Shown here: in pieces, positions 48,000 to 60,490 of the stretch | Layout: each line of letters begins with the position of its first letter | How positions within the stretch are numbered: position 1 is the stretch's first letter | The notes under the pieces: model-generated | Told to the model about the DNA's origin: nothing | Database searches by the model: none | The model's input: the letters and a program-made list of their open reading frames with translations, nothing else | Assembly: GCF_905475395.1 (NCBI RefSeq) | Contig: NC_058341.1 | Coordinates: 37,091,501 to 37,155,500, forward strand | Reading direction: 5' to 3' | Source of the DNA: Chrysoperla carnea | Lineage: Eukaryota > Arthropoda > Insecta > Neuroptera > Chrysopidae | Length of the DNA stretch: 64,000 bases | Program-made: the position numbers and the translations under genes

Positions 48000-50900
48000 T
48001 TTAATTCGTGGCGTATATTGCAGTAGTGCAAGATTATTTATTCTCCATGCTTCTTTACCCATAAAATAATCCCTGATAGGGCTCAGAAGACCCACAAAAA
48101 ACATGTTAGCAAAGTTAAATGACGAAACAAAAACAGTTAGTGTATAAGGATAAAACGAAATAAAAATTTTCAAAATACAATTAAAAAAATTAAGCCAGGT
48201 TTTGTTAAAGTTGAAAAAAAATCCTTATTTTTGTACAAAAGCTTGCTTTAGAAAATGTTTAAAAAATATTTTTTACTTCAATTTTTATATTTCAATATGC
48301 TTTGAAGAGAATTATAGAAATTTTATCAATATCTATGTTTTATATCACATACATATCAATTACATTCATTACATGATATTTACTTACCATTATTACATTA
48401 TTTTCAATTGTAAATAGTATTGTAATTTAAATTGAATTGGCAATAAAAATCCATAAAATAAACAAAGAGTTACTATACTAATTGTGTAATTTTAGTATTA
48501 TAAGCATTTTAAGTACATTACTATAACCTACCCTTAATAGGTACTTGTTACAATCAAGGTTACCGGGTAAATATATTATGTAGTTATAACGGTATAATGA
48601 AGGTTTGTAGTATTTCAGTTTTGAAGGATTCACGAAGTGTTTCCATTGCCGGAATAGCGTATGAATATTTTTATTTTAAATTATAAGAATATGAATTTAA
48701 ATTTCTATTAATTTAGTCTTTCATAGCCATAGAGAAGGCGTAATTAGTTTATAAGCTTTCAATGATAGATACTTTGAAACAAGTCAAAAAGTCCTTAAAA
48801 TTTCAATATCTCGAGAGTTAAGGGCCAAAATGTCCAAACGAATATATAAGAATAATTTACAAAATTCATTCTTAAGGAAAATACGATAGTTGCTTCATGC
48901 TGAATTTGCCATATTACGCATAAAAATGTAAAACTTGATACCATAACAAAATTTCAAAGTGAAATTAAAATTGATTAAAAAACGAAGAAGTTATAAGCAT
49001 TCAAAGATTGTTTCCCATTCCCTTTTAGCAAAACAAAGTTTCAAATGTATTTTATATGTATCTCTATGATGATATCGGACAATGAATAACTTATATATTC
49101 ATCTTTGTTTAATTAGAAATTTTAAACGTTCATATTTTGCTTACTTCTAAAGATTTAAAAAACCAACTTTATTTTTCTGCCCGTGCAGTGAGCCAACATG
49201 CCTATTAATAAACTAAATTAATAAATTAATCATTCTGAACTGAAATTCTTAACAATATTTCGATTCCTTTTAACACACAAGTTAATGAGGCATACATACA
49301 CGTCTTATGCCGAGCTTACTGGTCTCTGAACTCGAAAACTAGTGGTTCAGTTGTGCCACGATAAATAGTTGTAAAACTATTTTCTTGAGATTAACAAATA
49401 AATAAGTAGACTGTATAATAAAATCCTTTCCGATACTCCAACATCGACTTCGAGACTAAAGACAATAGTTGTTATTTGTTATTTACGTGGCGAGATATAC
49501 ATAAAAATTACATTATATCATCAATAAATGTTGGTTTTATGGTATATAAAAATGATATGAGTATTTATTATGAAAACTAAGTAAATAGATTTATTATACT
49601 TGGGAGAACTAGCCATTAACTCATTAAACAATTATTTAAGTTTCATTACTTGAATAAAATATTTAATTGATCTGAAAAAGTTTTATTTAGTATCAGTGGA
49701 ATTCATAATTCACAGAATAATAGAAACGCGACAAGCAGTCCTATGTCATTGCTCAGATTTTGCTTTCAGAAGACTCAACATTGGGTAAAGCTTGAATAGC
49801 TCTAAATGACTAAGAACTTGCAGGAAAAATTTTTTTGTGGGTATTGTTTTGTCGATTACTTTCTTTTAACACATATAAGACATTAAAAAAAATGTCGGAA
49901 AACATGAAAAACAAAAAAATATTGATTTCCACACATTCGACAATTTGAACTCGGTTAAAGCCTCAATTTTTCTTTTATCGAATGCAGCAAACGAAAAGAA
50001 TCATTTTTAAAGAATTTACTACGGTCGCAAGGTCTAACAAATTAATATTTACCTAAATAATTTGTTGCCCCTCTTAAATTTATTATGGACGCCATCTCTT
50101 TAATCTTCAAATTTTCCCCGAATAACGATTTAACACAAGCCTTGTTTTATTTACTAGTAGTTTTACAAGTAAGAAATGTTGAAAGAAGAAGAAATTACCT
50201 ACTAATAGAATTATATGAAGAAGGATACAAAAGTTTAAGTGGGAAATGATTAGCTGTTATTTTACAGAATAGATGAAAGCGAATTTTTATGGAGCAAAAA
50301 GCGTAAATAAATAAATTTTTAAGATTCTCAGCGCTATGATATATTAATTTTAAACACCCCAAGTTTTGTCAGGAGATTAAAAAACCCTGAACTCAACTTT
50401 AATAAAATATTTATGCCATCTTGATCTGGTATCCTTAGTTATTAATTATTTGTAACTATGTATGTGAAAGACTTTACAAAATTTTTATACCATGTATATA
50501 ATAATATTTTGAACAACTATAAAAAAATTCATAATAGAAGAGTTGCAGAGAGCTAGATATAATGTACCTTTAACATTTTTCTAAATTTGTTATTGTTTTT
50601 AGCCCCCAAATCAAAAAAGGGATGTTATAAGTTTGACAAGTTTGACCGCTATGTGTGTTTATTGTCTGCCTGTCTGTGGCATCGTAGTGCCCAAGCGGAT
50701 GAACCGATTTTGATATTTGCTGTTTCGTTTGAAAGGTAATTTAATGATGAGTGTTCTTAGCTATGCTTTAACTGGGAGTTAAGAGTCCCGTACCCGAAAC
50801 AACTAAAAAATAGACAATGATCTTCAAAATTGGTTCAGTTTGGAGAAGGCTTCAAGTAATTAAATAAAGAATGTTCTTAGAATAGTTTCAAGAGAGAAAT

Positions 50901-52367
50901 TCGTCGGGGGTTTTTTAAGTTTAGTAAATTTCACTTGTCTGTACATTGGGATTAATAATTCGTACTGTCTAGAATTTTTAGAGTGCTATGAACACCTGTT
51001 GATAGGATAACAGATCGTAAGGGAAAATTTGTTTCATTGTTAGTTAATATTCTAGAACCTGAAGAAGAAAAAATAAGTACTACCAAACGCTTTTCTTTAT
51101 AATTATTGTTCCAAGCAGTCTACTTTGAATTTATTATACTTTTATATTGCTGTTTATTAAAGCTGTCTGAAAGCTACCATTGCTTCAAGGTATAAAATCA
51201 GTTATTTCTTCATATAATTAAAACTCCTATTTTTACTTTAATTATAAATTTATTTGATTGTATGTATAAGTTCCAGTTTAAAGAACTGTTTGTAATAATA
51301 ATTAAGCAACAATAATTATCACTTCACACATACAAGATAAAACCATAAAAACAAACAAAAACAAAATAAAGTTGAATAAAATAATAATAAACAGAACTAG
51401 AGCAAACAACAAAATATTATAAATAAAATATTTACATTTAGTTTTTTTTTTTTTAATAATAAATACATCCTTTGAGTTTTTTTTATTCTCTAATGAATAC
51501 CATTTTATATGTTCATCAATTATTTAATGTCCATGAAAAGTTTTCAAAACATAAAGGTAGTGAATGATATCTTGTTTTTATCATTTAGTATCCAGTACCT
51601 TTTTTTTTAGAGTGGAAGATGTATTTGAAACAGTGTATCTAAATACCTTAAGTACAAATTTGTAACCAGGCAGGGGCAGAGTGTGCCTGAGGCCTATTGT
51701 ATTAGCCTACACACAGAGGTAGATTATAAATAAGTCAAAAGTAGGCATGTGTCTACAGATCAGAAGTTACAAAGAGACGTGTGCGTGTAAGTTTTTAAAA
51801 GTATGCAAACAATTAGAATTCGTCGGTAATGTCATTTGTACAGTCATTCAAATGTATGGCCGTCTAATTCATAAAATTCCTGCAGAAAGGGACAGCTCAA
51901 GTCATCAGACAAAAGGATACAAAGAGGGTACGAAAGAGACAGCTCACAGTAGAATCTGCTGAAGATACTTATTACTTCTTCATTGGAAATATTCAGAGTG
52001 ACAGTTTATCTAGTAATTATATACAGATTTGTGGTTAAAGTTCAAAAGGGGAGAGAATTTTACAGCAATTTTTTCAGCAAATTTTCGTTTTTACAATTTT
52101 ATCAATTTCAATCAACACTGACGAAGTTATAAATAGCGTAAGAATTTTAGTAACAAAGCATTTTGGTTTAGAAAAGTGCTTTTTTGATGAATGTATCCAT
52201 CTACGTTCTTATTAAGCAACGATATCTCGAGCCGGAGAACTGTCCCGAACGAACAATGCGATTCTACATGTTCTAAGAAATAAGAACTTGAAACTAAATA
52301 AATAATAAAGGCCTTTATTGATAGATTTTTTCTACGGGGAATGCTAATTGGAACAATGATTTCACGA
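48000..52367. other. Long intron section without recognised elements
   Basis: Apart from the possible repeat core at 50640-50775, I see no genes, clear element ends or tandem arrays. A 71-codon frame at 51747-51962 lies in a less AT-rich patch (51650-51960) but has no family motif. Confidence 0.45.
50640..50775 (+). repeat. Possible dispersed-repeat core, second type
   Basis: GTCTGCCTGTCTGTGGCATC is followed by GCGGATGAACCGATTTTGAT and a GAAAGGTAATTTAATGATGA stretch. From memory of arthropod genomes this reads like a retroelement 3' region; boundaries and class are not visible. Confidence 0.35.
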
Positions 52368-52375
52368 TCATTGTT

Positions 52376-53384
52376 AGTGGCGTAACTGTAGGGTGGCAGG
52401 GCTGGCAAAATGCCACGGGCCCCCGACCCAAGTAGGCCCCAGAAATGAAGCTTATTCACTCAAGAAGAAGATCAAAAACTACAATTTTATTATGTTATTG
52501 GTTTTCTATTGCAAAATTCTACAAACTACCGATGCAGCCTCTAAAACACTTCAGTCTAAAGCCATTGATCTTTCAAATGCCTTAAAACGTTTGAAAATTT
52601 AAAGTAAGGTATCGACATGAATTTTAAAATTTTAAGATGGAAGCAAATAGTGAAACAGAAAAATGGTCCATTACCATATTTGCCATATTTTATCGAGTGT
52701 TGGACATCATTATTAATCAACTGAAATCGCGTTTCCTTCCGATGAATGAAAATGTTTCCAATTTCAGTTTTTTGTAGCCTTCAACTTTACAAATTTTAAA
52801 AGACACAGAATTATTAAAAAAAGCTCTAGAATTTGTTGATATATATAAAAAAAGCATATCTGAATCATTTGCCAGGGAAATTCTCTTCGCATATTAGAGA
52901 CTGCTGATTTATTATTAATAAAGAATCATTTCATGTCCTGCAGCTTTCCTGAAGTATGCACTACATTAATGTTATTAGTTACAATTCTTGTGACTACACC
53001 TAATGCTGAACGATCATTTTCAAAACTAAAATTAATAAAAATATATTTAAGACTATGGAACAAAACAGGTCATCTAACTTGGCTATTCTGTCTATTGAAA
53101 ATTCTATGTCCCGATCTTTAGCCTTTGGTAATGGTATAAACACTTTTACGGAACAGAAAGCTCGAAGAAAAGATCTTTCTTAATAAATATCTTATTGAAA
53201 TTAAATTATCATTTCATTGTAAATGTATAAACCCATGCTATTGAAAATCAAATTGTTATTAGTGTTGGATAACTACTTAAGTGGTTTGTTCAAATTAAAT
53301 TAAGTACAACGTGACGATTTTTACTGATAGTGCGCCATCCAAAGAATTTGCCACGGGCCCCAGATGATATAGTTACGCCACTGG
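52376..53384 (+). mobile_element. hAT-type transposon relic encoding ZMYM1-like fragments
   Basis: The ends AGTGGCGTAACT and AGTTACGCCACTGG are inverted repeats, each followed inward by a GCCACGGGCCCC block. An 8-bp direct repeat TCATTGTT (52368-52375 and 53385-53392) flanks the element, as expected of hAT transposition. The plus strand has broken coding pieces: TDAASKTLQSKAIDLSNALK near 52540, a YRVLDIIINQLKSRFL piece near 52700, and SFPEVCTTLMLLVTI followed by NAERSFSKLKLIKIYLR at 52940-53060, then after a frameshift SNLAILSIENSMSRSL. The last is the hAT dimerisation region as found in zinc-finger MYM-type 1-like proteins. The N-terminal zinc finger and most of the catalytic part are absent. 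Confidence 0.85.
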
Positions 53385-54579
53385 TCATTGTTTTGGTATA
53401 ATAAGTACAATTCGATAAAGATCGATAAGATTTGAAAAAAACAACATTTACGTTTATTTTATTCCCTTAAGAAAATGTAATTAATATCTTTCAATATAAA
53501 AAAAAAGTACATTTAACAATATTTACTGTACGTAATACGTATATATAACACGTATTTCTGATAAAAATTTATCAAATATAGCACTCCTTAGAAAATAATA
53601 TCGTAACAAATAAAAGTCATATGGATTCTTTTTTGCACCTAAACAACATTAGATTAAAGAAAAAAAAGGAAAATTTATAGTTTAATAAAAATGATATTGT
53701 GTGTTGAAAAGTTGAAGAAACCATTGATTTAATAATAAAACAAACTCAGTCATTTGGAAAAGTAAATGACCTAAAGAAGTTAACTGAACTTTTTAACTTT
53801 TCTATTGTTAGAGAAATAGAAAAAAATATGCTGCTATATTGTAAAAAAATGTATATTAAATCATCAAAGTCTCGACAATGATTGATTTTACATTTTTAAA
53901 TCGACTTAAAAGGAGGAAGTTCTCAATTTGACTGTATTTTTTATTTTTGGATTTACTCCCACAATTATGAACTGATTTTGATGGGATTTTTGTTTAGTTG
54001 ACCATACTTCAGAGGTGGTTCTCTATAAATTTTATCGAAGTTGATTCAGTGTTTTTGAAAAATCATGCTTTAGCTGTCATCAATAAAAATAGAACCAAAT
54101 TCAATCCGCTTCAATCAAGAATTTCGTTCAGAGCAATTATGCTTTGAAGTCGCCATCAATGAGCCGATTTTTGGCTAAGTATATGGTAAGCATCGGCTTC
54201 AAGGCGTTAGTGACATTTTTCGAAGTTGGTTCTATTTTTTGCAAAGATTTTTTATATTAAATAATACTTTGAATAAAAAAAACGGAAAGGGAGTGGCTTC
54301 AACTAAAAATTATCATATTCATAAATGAATATGAGTTGTATAAATTAAAACCTGTCAAAATGAAGTGGTTAATATCTTATACTAATGCTAAGTGTTATAC
54401 CCGTAGCTTTTCCTACATGAATTTTGATTAAAAAAATATATTTAACTAGACATCACCCGCAAAATTCTCTGGACAATTTTAACATTCTTCAAAAATAATT
54501 TCCAAAATTGGTGTAAAGAATGATTGACTAAAATAAACGAGCTTTAGTCTATGCTCTCGGCAATTTGATTCCATATATA

Positions 54580-54850
54580 ACACACAGTATTTTCTTCCAC
54601 TTATCCGTCTTAAAACCCTTTGGCCCTATTACCTATTTTTAAATCTTAGGAAGGTCATCAGCCTGGCTTTGCCCTTGTATCTTGGAGCTTGATTTACTCG
54701 CGATAGTATATACTCGTATATGAAATACAAATATTTTTCACGTCTATGACATACCAGGTTTCAAGGTATCCCTAAATCAAATTTTATCTAAATTGGTTCG
54801 GCTGTTAAGTTATGGAAGCACGGCGGACTAACGGTTTTTATTTAAAAATT
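54580..54850 (+). repeat. Possible dispersed-repeat fragment
   Basis: GGTTTCAAGGTATCCCTAAA and ATTGGTTCGGCTGTTAAGTT are phrases of the kind found near the 3' ends of arthropod non-LTR elements. I see no duplicate in the window and no boundaries, so this rests on style alone. Confidence 0.3.
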
Positions 54851-55891
54851 GCGATGCATTTTTTAAACTGCCGCAATTGTTATAAGATTCTTGATTCTCA
54901 AATGGGAATGCCGAAATTAAAGTACGTAATTTAATAAGCGAAAACCTTTTGAGATTTTTTAATGTTCTAAAATTTAAACAATGTTGCTTGTGTTATTTTT
55001 AGCGAATAATGAAAGCTTTCAAACACTACAGACTTTTTGTAAGTTCAGTTTTATCATAAAATAATGGAAAATAAATGAAAAATAGAAGGATCTATAATAG
55101 AAAATAGTGTATATTATAGCACAAATTGGCAAACGTAAATAAAGGTTTACTCGGTAATGAATTTTATTGACATACAACTTTAGAAAACTAAAACGAAATA
55201 GTAAAATTCGTCGAAGGTTTATATTACGTATTAAAATAAAATTTGAAAACACATTGTCTATACCGTGTGTCAACGGTATCAGATGACATAAGTTCTTTTT
55301 GTTATTATTTTATCAAACTATATAATCCGTGAGACAACACCATTTTTATTAAATGATTAGTACATACTTGAAACTTTGTGAGTGGTTTCTCTTTGGCGAA
55401 CCTACTAAATTTTTTCGAAATTGATGCGTTTTAAAATGAACATAATAACGTCATATTTAAGCAATCGGTCTAAAAAACGCAGCAGGGAATTTTATAACAA
55501 TAAACAATAAAAGGTCTTGTCCGACAAAAATACTACACCAATGAGCTAAGTATTTTTGGATACACTTACTATGAACATCAATTATGAAATTCGGCCACGT
55601 TTTCGAGAGTTTATTTTTAAATGGTTGAATTTTGGATGTTTCTTTCCTTTTTGAACTTAGGCAGGAATGGAATACGCCTTAAATTTGAAAGTGGCTGCAT
55701 TTACTTACTTTTTTTTAAAAATCAGGCATATTTAAATTACATTCTTTATTTATTATAGAACTAAATCATATTAAAATTACAGCCCTATATAAATGTTTTG
55801 AACTGTATGAAATTGTAAATCATATGTTAAACGACATAAAAATGTCTTAAAATTATAAAAATGAATTTTTGTTGACTTTGAGTTGAGTCAC

Positions 55892-56114
55892 AGTTATTGA
55901 AATAAATGCTACGATACTCGAAATAAAATTCTGTTAAGAAATTTTATTTAAAAAATATAAATAAATTTAGCTACTGACGATGGCTGCGTTGCAAGCGAAA
56001 TACCGATATTTAGAGAAATGTAAGTCTGTTGTATGTTTTTTAATTATAGTTTTTAAATAAAATTTCTTAATATACAATTTTATTTCGAGTTTCGTGGTAT
56101 TTATTTCAATAACT
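55892..56114. mobile_element. Fold-back element with ~64-bp arms
   Basis: The arms 55892-55955 and 56050-56114 are inverted copies: AGTTATTGAAATAAATGCTA pairs with the complement of GGTATTTATTTCAATAACT, and TCGAAATAAAATT with AATTTTATTTCGA. The loop contains GACGATGGCTGCGTTGCAAG and CGAAATACCG. It is an independent element of the same general build as 899-1208. Confidence 0.75.
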
Positions 56115-58101
56115 ATGTTTTAAAATTATTTTAAAATCAACATTATTCGCATCTCTCAGGAGCCAGTCGTAATATATCCATATCTAATTTCAAGAATAAA
56201 AGAAACATTCAATATCCAACCATCTTGAAATAAACTTTTTAAGGCGTTCTCTTATACCATTAAATAAAAAACACATGGTATACAACTACTTACATCATAA
56301 ACATTATTTGTATTTGAGTAGTAATACTATTCCCAATTCCAATTTTAGCTTTTACGATCCATTTTTACAAGTGGTTTTATTTATTTATTATACTTATTCT
56401 TACTACTTTTAAACCGAGTACCAACAAGTACATTTCTTTTTCGTTTTCTATTTTCGTGATTCGATTACGAGCATATCATCTTTTCACATCATTTTTATGC
56501 CAATCATTTCAATAATGAATGAATGGGTAATGAAAATCCTATTCCAAGTATTTATCGGAATAATCTAAGTATCTTTAGGGAATTGATCAATGCCACGTCA
56601 TTTTAATCTACGGTTTATACTACATGTACCCGCATCTTTTTCGCAGTGTTGAATTAAACAATAAAGGAGTCAAACAAGAATTGGTACATCTCAGGATGCA
56701 GAGGTAGCCTATTGGAATAGCGAAATTTTTAGGGGTTATAGCAGGAGTAATTTGCACCTACTGCAACGCTCTAGACCGTCTAAAAATGAGAAAATAATCA
56801 ACTTGAAATACGGTTTTGTCATTTAGGCATGCAAATATTTTGAGAAAAAAGTTTAAAGAGTGAATAAATTTTTTGAACTTCGAATAAACATTCTCGTTTT
56901 TGTGAACCTATTTACAAAATTGCATTATAAAAATATTTATTGCAAATAATCTTATTTTTGAAAGGTCTATAACTTTATAGCAATTCAATTTATTTTTATT
57001 TGATAAGTTTTATATAATCTAAATTTTATTGTTCACCTGCGAGCCTTTTTTTTTGGTAAACTGTATAATAAAATAAAGTCTGGATATTTCAAATTATATT
57101 TTTTTATCGAAGAAAGTCATTGTTACTGGTTTTTTATTCTTTTACAGTACACAAAGCATATTTTTGGCCAAAAGAGTTGTTTGTTATTTTTTAGATTCGT
57201 TAATAAATATTTAAAAACATTATCTGTGAATCTAATATTTCGAAAACTTTAATTCGGAGCGTATATAAACCGGTGAGATCGTTTTCACAATTTTTTCTAT
57301 TTGCTTTAATTTTTCCTTTCTCTTGGAAGAAAAGTCAAAATTTCGTTTCGAAAAAGTTATTGATTAAAATAAAAAATCTTGAGCGAAGCTACACTCGACT
57401 TTATCCATACACACGTATGATCCAAAGCTCTCATAACATGAAGTTTTTCGTAAACTCTAAATTTATGCTTTTCAGGGCAATTAAATCTTACTAGAGGTCC
57501 TTAAAATGAGAAATATTGAGCAAAACCCGAAAATTATTTTAGCCTCATTACAACACTTTTCCTATTCTTGAATGGTAGGTAAAGTAAAAAGAAGTATATG
57601 AAGTAAATTTTGAATAAAAATTACGAAAACCGTGTTTATTTGAACCTATTCTCAAATGTGACTGATATCTCAATAATCATAATTAAGAATCAAACAAACG
57701 CAGAATTATGGTCCGAAACTCTTAACTTTAAGATTTTCAAAATTTTTCAATCGGTATTTGATGTTATATTTCCAGAAAAGCCTCTAATTTTTATTATTAT
57801 TGAAATTTATTTGGAAAAAAAAGATTATTGCTTTAAGCTAGGTTCACATCGAATCTAACACAGAGGAAGGAGGAAATTATGTTTATGGTGGCCTGTTCCT
57901 GGAAGTTGAAGCTTAATGTTTCTGAGAGTTCTTGATACCTCTTGTTTATAATGGCTATATTATACCGTACTTGCTGTTATTTAGTCTCTATTTCTATAAA
58001 CAGGTTAATCGCCGTAACATAATGTTCCTTTCTGTGTTTTTTCGAAGCGGACCAAATATTTAAAATTTAGAATATTAGCTTTAGAAAACTGCGCCACTTA
58101 C

Positions 58102-58387
58102 CTGGTACACATGGATATTCTTCTAAAAAGTCAGCACGCATTTGTTTTAAACTCTTCACTTTTTGCATTTCTTGCGGACCTTCAATTGCACTAAATATTG
58201 CGGCACCCAATATTAGAAATACAATATAAAATGCTATAAATAATGGTAATCGCCATATACCACCATTATTTTGATTGTTGCCATAATACCCGCCACCAGT
58301 GTTACCAAACATTTCTGTATTTGTGTCATGTAATTTACAACGTGTTTTTGATGAATTACTTCCAAAACATGTTAAAGGTAATAACAT
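58102..58387 (-). CDS. K2P exon 1b: distal alternative first coding exon
   Basis: This exon encodes 95 residues plus one base. It starts with ATG, passes a Gly/Asn-rich stretch (27-43), then TM1 about 47-69 (PLFIAFYIVFLILGAAIFSA), then cap helix 1 ending FLEEYPCVP with Cys93. The donor is CAG/GTAAGT in the same phase as exon 1a, so splicing to 15698 would give [11 protein letters not shown] and a 368-residue channel. FLEE before the cysteine resembles vertebrate TWIK-1 more than exon 1a does. No other K2P exon lies between here and 15698 on this strand, so it is best read as an alternative start of the same gene. It could instead belong to a nested or broken paralogue; RNA evidence would settle that. 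Confidence 0.85.
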
Positions 58388-58419
58388 TGCTTTTACACCG
58401 AGAATTTATTGATGTTTTT
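58388..58419 (-). other. Probable 5' UTR part of exon 1b with 3' splice acceptor
   Basis: On the minus strand a long T-rich tract ends in TTTATTTTTAG at 58430-58420, followed by 32 bases and the exon 1b ATG. This is a strong acceptor, so exon 1b is probably an internal exon beginning at 58419 and receiving an untranslated leader from further upstream. I infer this from the splice signal alone. Confidence 0.5.
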
Positions 58420-59027
58420 CTAAAAATAAAAATAGAAACAGTAAATTTTAAAATAATACTAATTAGATGGGATTAAAGAAAGTTTATTTAATTTTGACAG
58501 ATCATAATGCACTTCGATCGCTTTGATTTTTAGTAAAAATATAAAGAAAGAAAATTCAAAGAATATGTGAGTCATGAAAAAATATTCGAAACTGTGAGTA
58601 TATCAATATTTGAAACATTTAGCACTTTTATACAGAAACTTGAAAATGAATTAATGCTCGATTTTCAAAGCTCAGAAAGGACCCTTCTTAATCTTATGGA
58701 ACAATACGATCACATTTACAATAAAATTTCTAGCTCTGATGAATTGATAGTTTATAAGACAACTAGCAAATATATTTTCGAAAATATTTTCCTAAAGTCA
58801 AAAACTACTGATCGAATTTTATTCTACTGATAAAGACCTATCAAATAAGATCCTGCAAAATGGAATGGCCATTAAACTGATATGTAGTTTTTTGTCACGA
58901 ATTTCATTATGAGTCTCCCTTCTTAGATTGGTCTTTCAGAAATAGAGTGAAATTTTCCCCTGATATTATTGTGCATGTGTTGCAGTGTTGCTTAATTTCG
59001 AAGTTTTGCTTTATTTTAGTTGACTAT

Positions 59028-59530
59028 ATGGAACCATTGATCCTGATTTCTACCGCGTGGTAAATTAGCACCACAGTCGACGTGGAGCATTTTAGGGCAT
59101 ATATATATAGCAGATCGACCACTTTCAAGATAAAGGGGAGGAGAGTGATAATAAAATGAGTAAAAATTGAAAAAAAGTTTCTGCTCCTTGCTAAATAAGT
59201 TCCCTAACCACCGCAGAGCTGTTACGTAATGCTAGCCGACATGTCCCTCTTCCCTTCCTGACTACTATCAATCAAACCATATTACCCTTCTTCGGGCGTT
59301 TTGGAGGGAAAAGAGGGAAGCAAATATCTACCAGCAGTATGTAACGCTTGTACGATCTTTAGGGAACTTATTTGGTAAGGGGCAGAAATATTCTCCAGTT
59401 TTTACTAATTTTATACCCCCCTCCTATCTATCTCGAAAATGGCCGTTTTGCCATGTGCATGAGATAAAATACTCCATATCGACTCAGGAACACAGCTTAT
59501 TTACCACGAGGCAGAAAGTTAGGGTTCATG
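59028..59530. mobile_element. 0.5-kb fold-back element with ~230-bp arms
   Basis: The left arm 59028-59259 and right arm 59304-59530 are diverged inverted copies. Paired landmarks are CGTGGTAAAT with ATTTACCACG, AAATAAGTTCCCTAA with TTAGGGAACTTATTT, and CCCTCTTCCC with GGGAAAAGAGGG. Many substitutions separate the arms, so it is older than the hairpin at 16757-18132. It lies between exon 1b and the candidate upstream exon. Confidence 0.8.
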
Positions 59531-60389
59531 AATTATATTAGAATTAATTCAATGAATACATAAAAATTGTTTTCATATTTTATATTCAGCTTGTTAGTAT
59601 GGAGGTAAGTAGATTTTAAGCATACAGGACCGTTTTTGTTATTTCGAAAATAAAATTCAAATTACCTCTATTCACTTGTTTTTAACTTCAAATATGTGAT
59701 TTGTTAAATAGAATTTTTAAGATTCACGTTTCTCGAAAAAAAATTTTTGTTCTTTTCGTAATATCAAATAAAATTGGAAATTACATCGTGGGTTTGTTGA
59801 AATTCACATCAGATTCTTTTGTCATTCGTGAAAGCATTTCCTAAACACACCATGATTAATTATGTTAATTATACAGTGTTTATTTTTAATTACTTAGCCA
59901 ATATAAAACATTATATATTCAACCTTGACGGTATAAGTGAACTGATAAGGCTCTGAAACCACTTGACGGATTTAAATGCGGTTTTTACCATCCATCATCA
60001 TCAATAAAAAAAACTGTTTATTGAAAATTTTTATTGAATAGAAATGTTAAAAGGGTACGATTAGTCTACGAGGTGTACGGCACCTAATGAATTATTTTAC
60101 TACTCAATAAATTTTCACAAAAAGTAAAAAAAAATTCAGTAGCCATGGGCTTGACGCCATACGTAGTCCTATTTTTAGACTTTAATATATCGAAAACTAA
60201 GCGAGATCCCAAAAATGGTTAGCACGAATTATAGAAAGTCCGAAATTCGTTAACGATGCTATGCTTGATCCTTTTCATTTGTTTTTTTTATATGGTCATA
60301 AAAGAATGTCAAAGTAAAATTAATGATAGATGGCCTTTAATTTTTACCCGACTATCAAGGAGTGATTATGTTTTTCGTGCTTATCTTGT

Positions 60390-60490
60390 ATGTATCTATG
60401 CATGTATGTTATATCTATGTATGTAAATTACCTCGTATCTTCCAAACGGCTCGATTGATTTCGTCAGTTAAGGTATTATTATATTTTCAG
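60390..60490 (+). repeat. Possible dispersed-repeat core
   Basis: GTATCTTCCAAACGGCTCGA and TTGATTTCGTCAG resemble the phrase at 50690-50730. Just before it is a run of GTATG-like short repeats. Its class is not determinable. Confidence 0.25.

Noticed and set aside
58102..58387. A separate second K2P gene
   Set aside because: Only the first exon is present, and no further K2P exon follows on this strand before the shared exon 2. The phase matches the known exon 2 exactly. It is kept as an alternative that RNA could still support.
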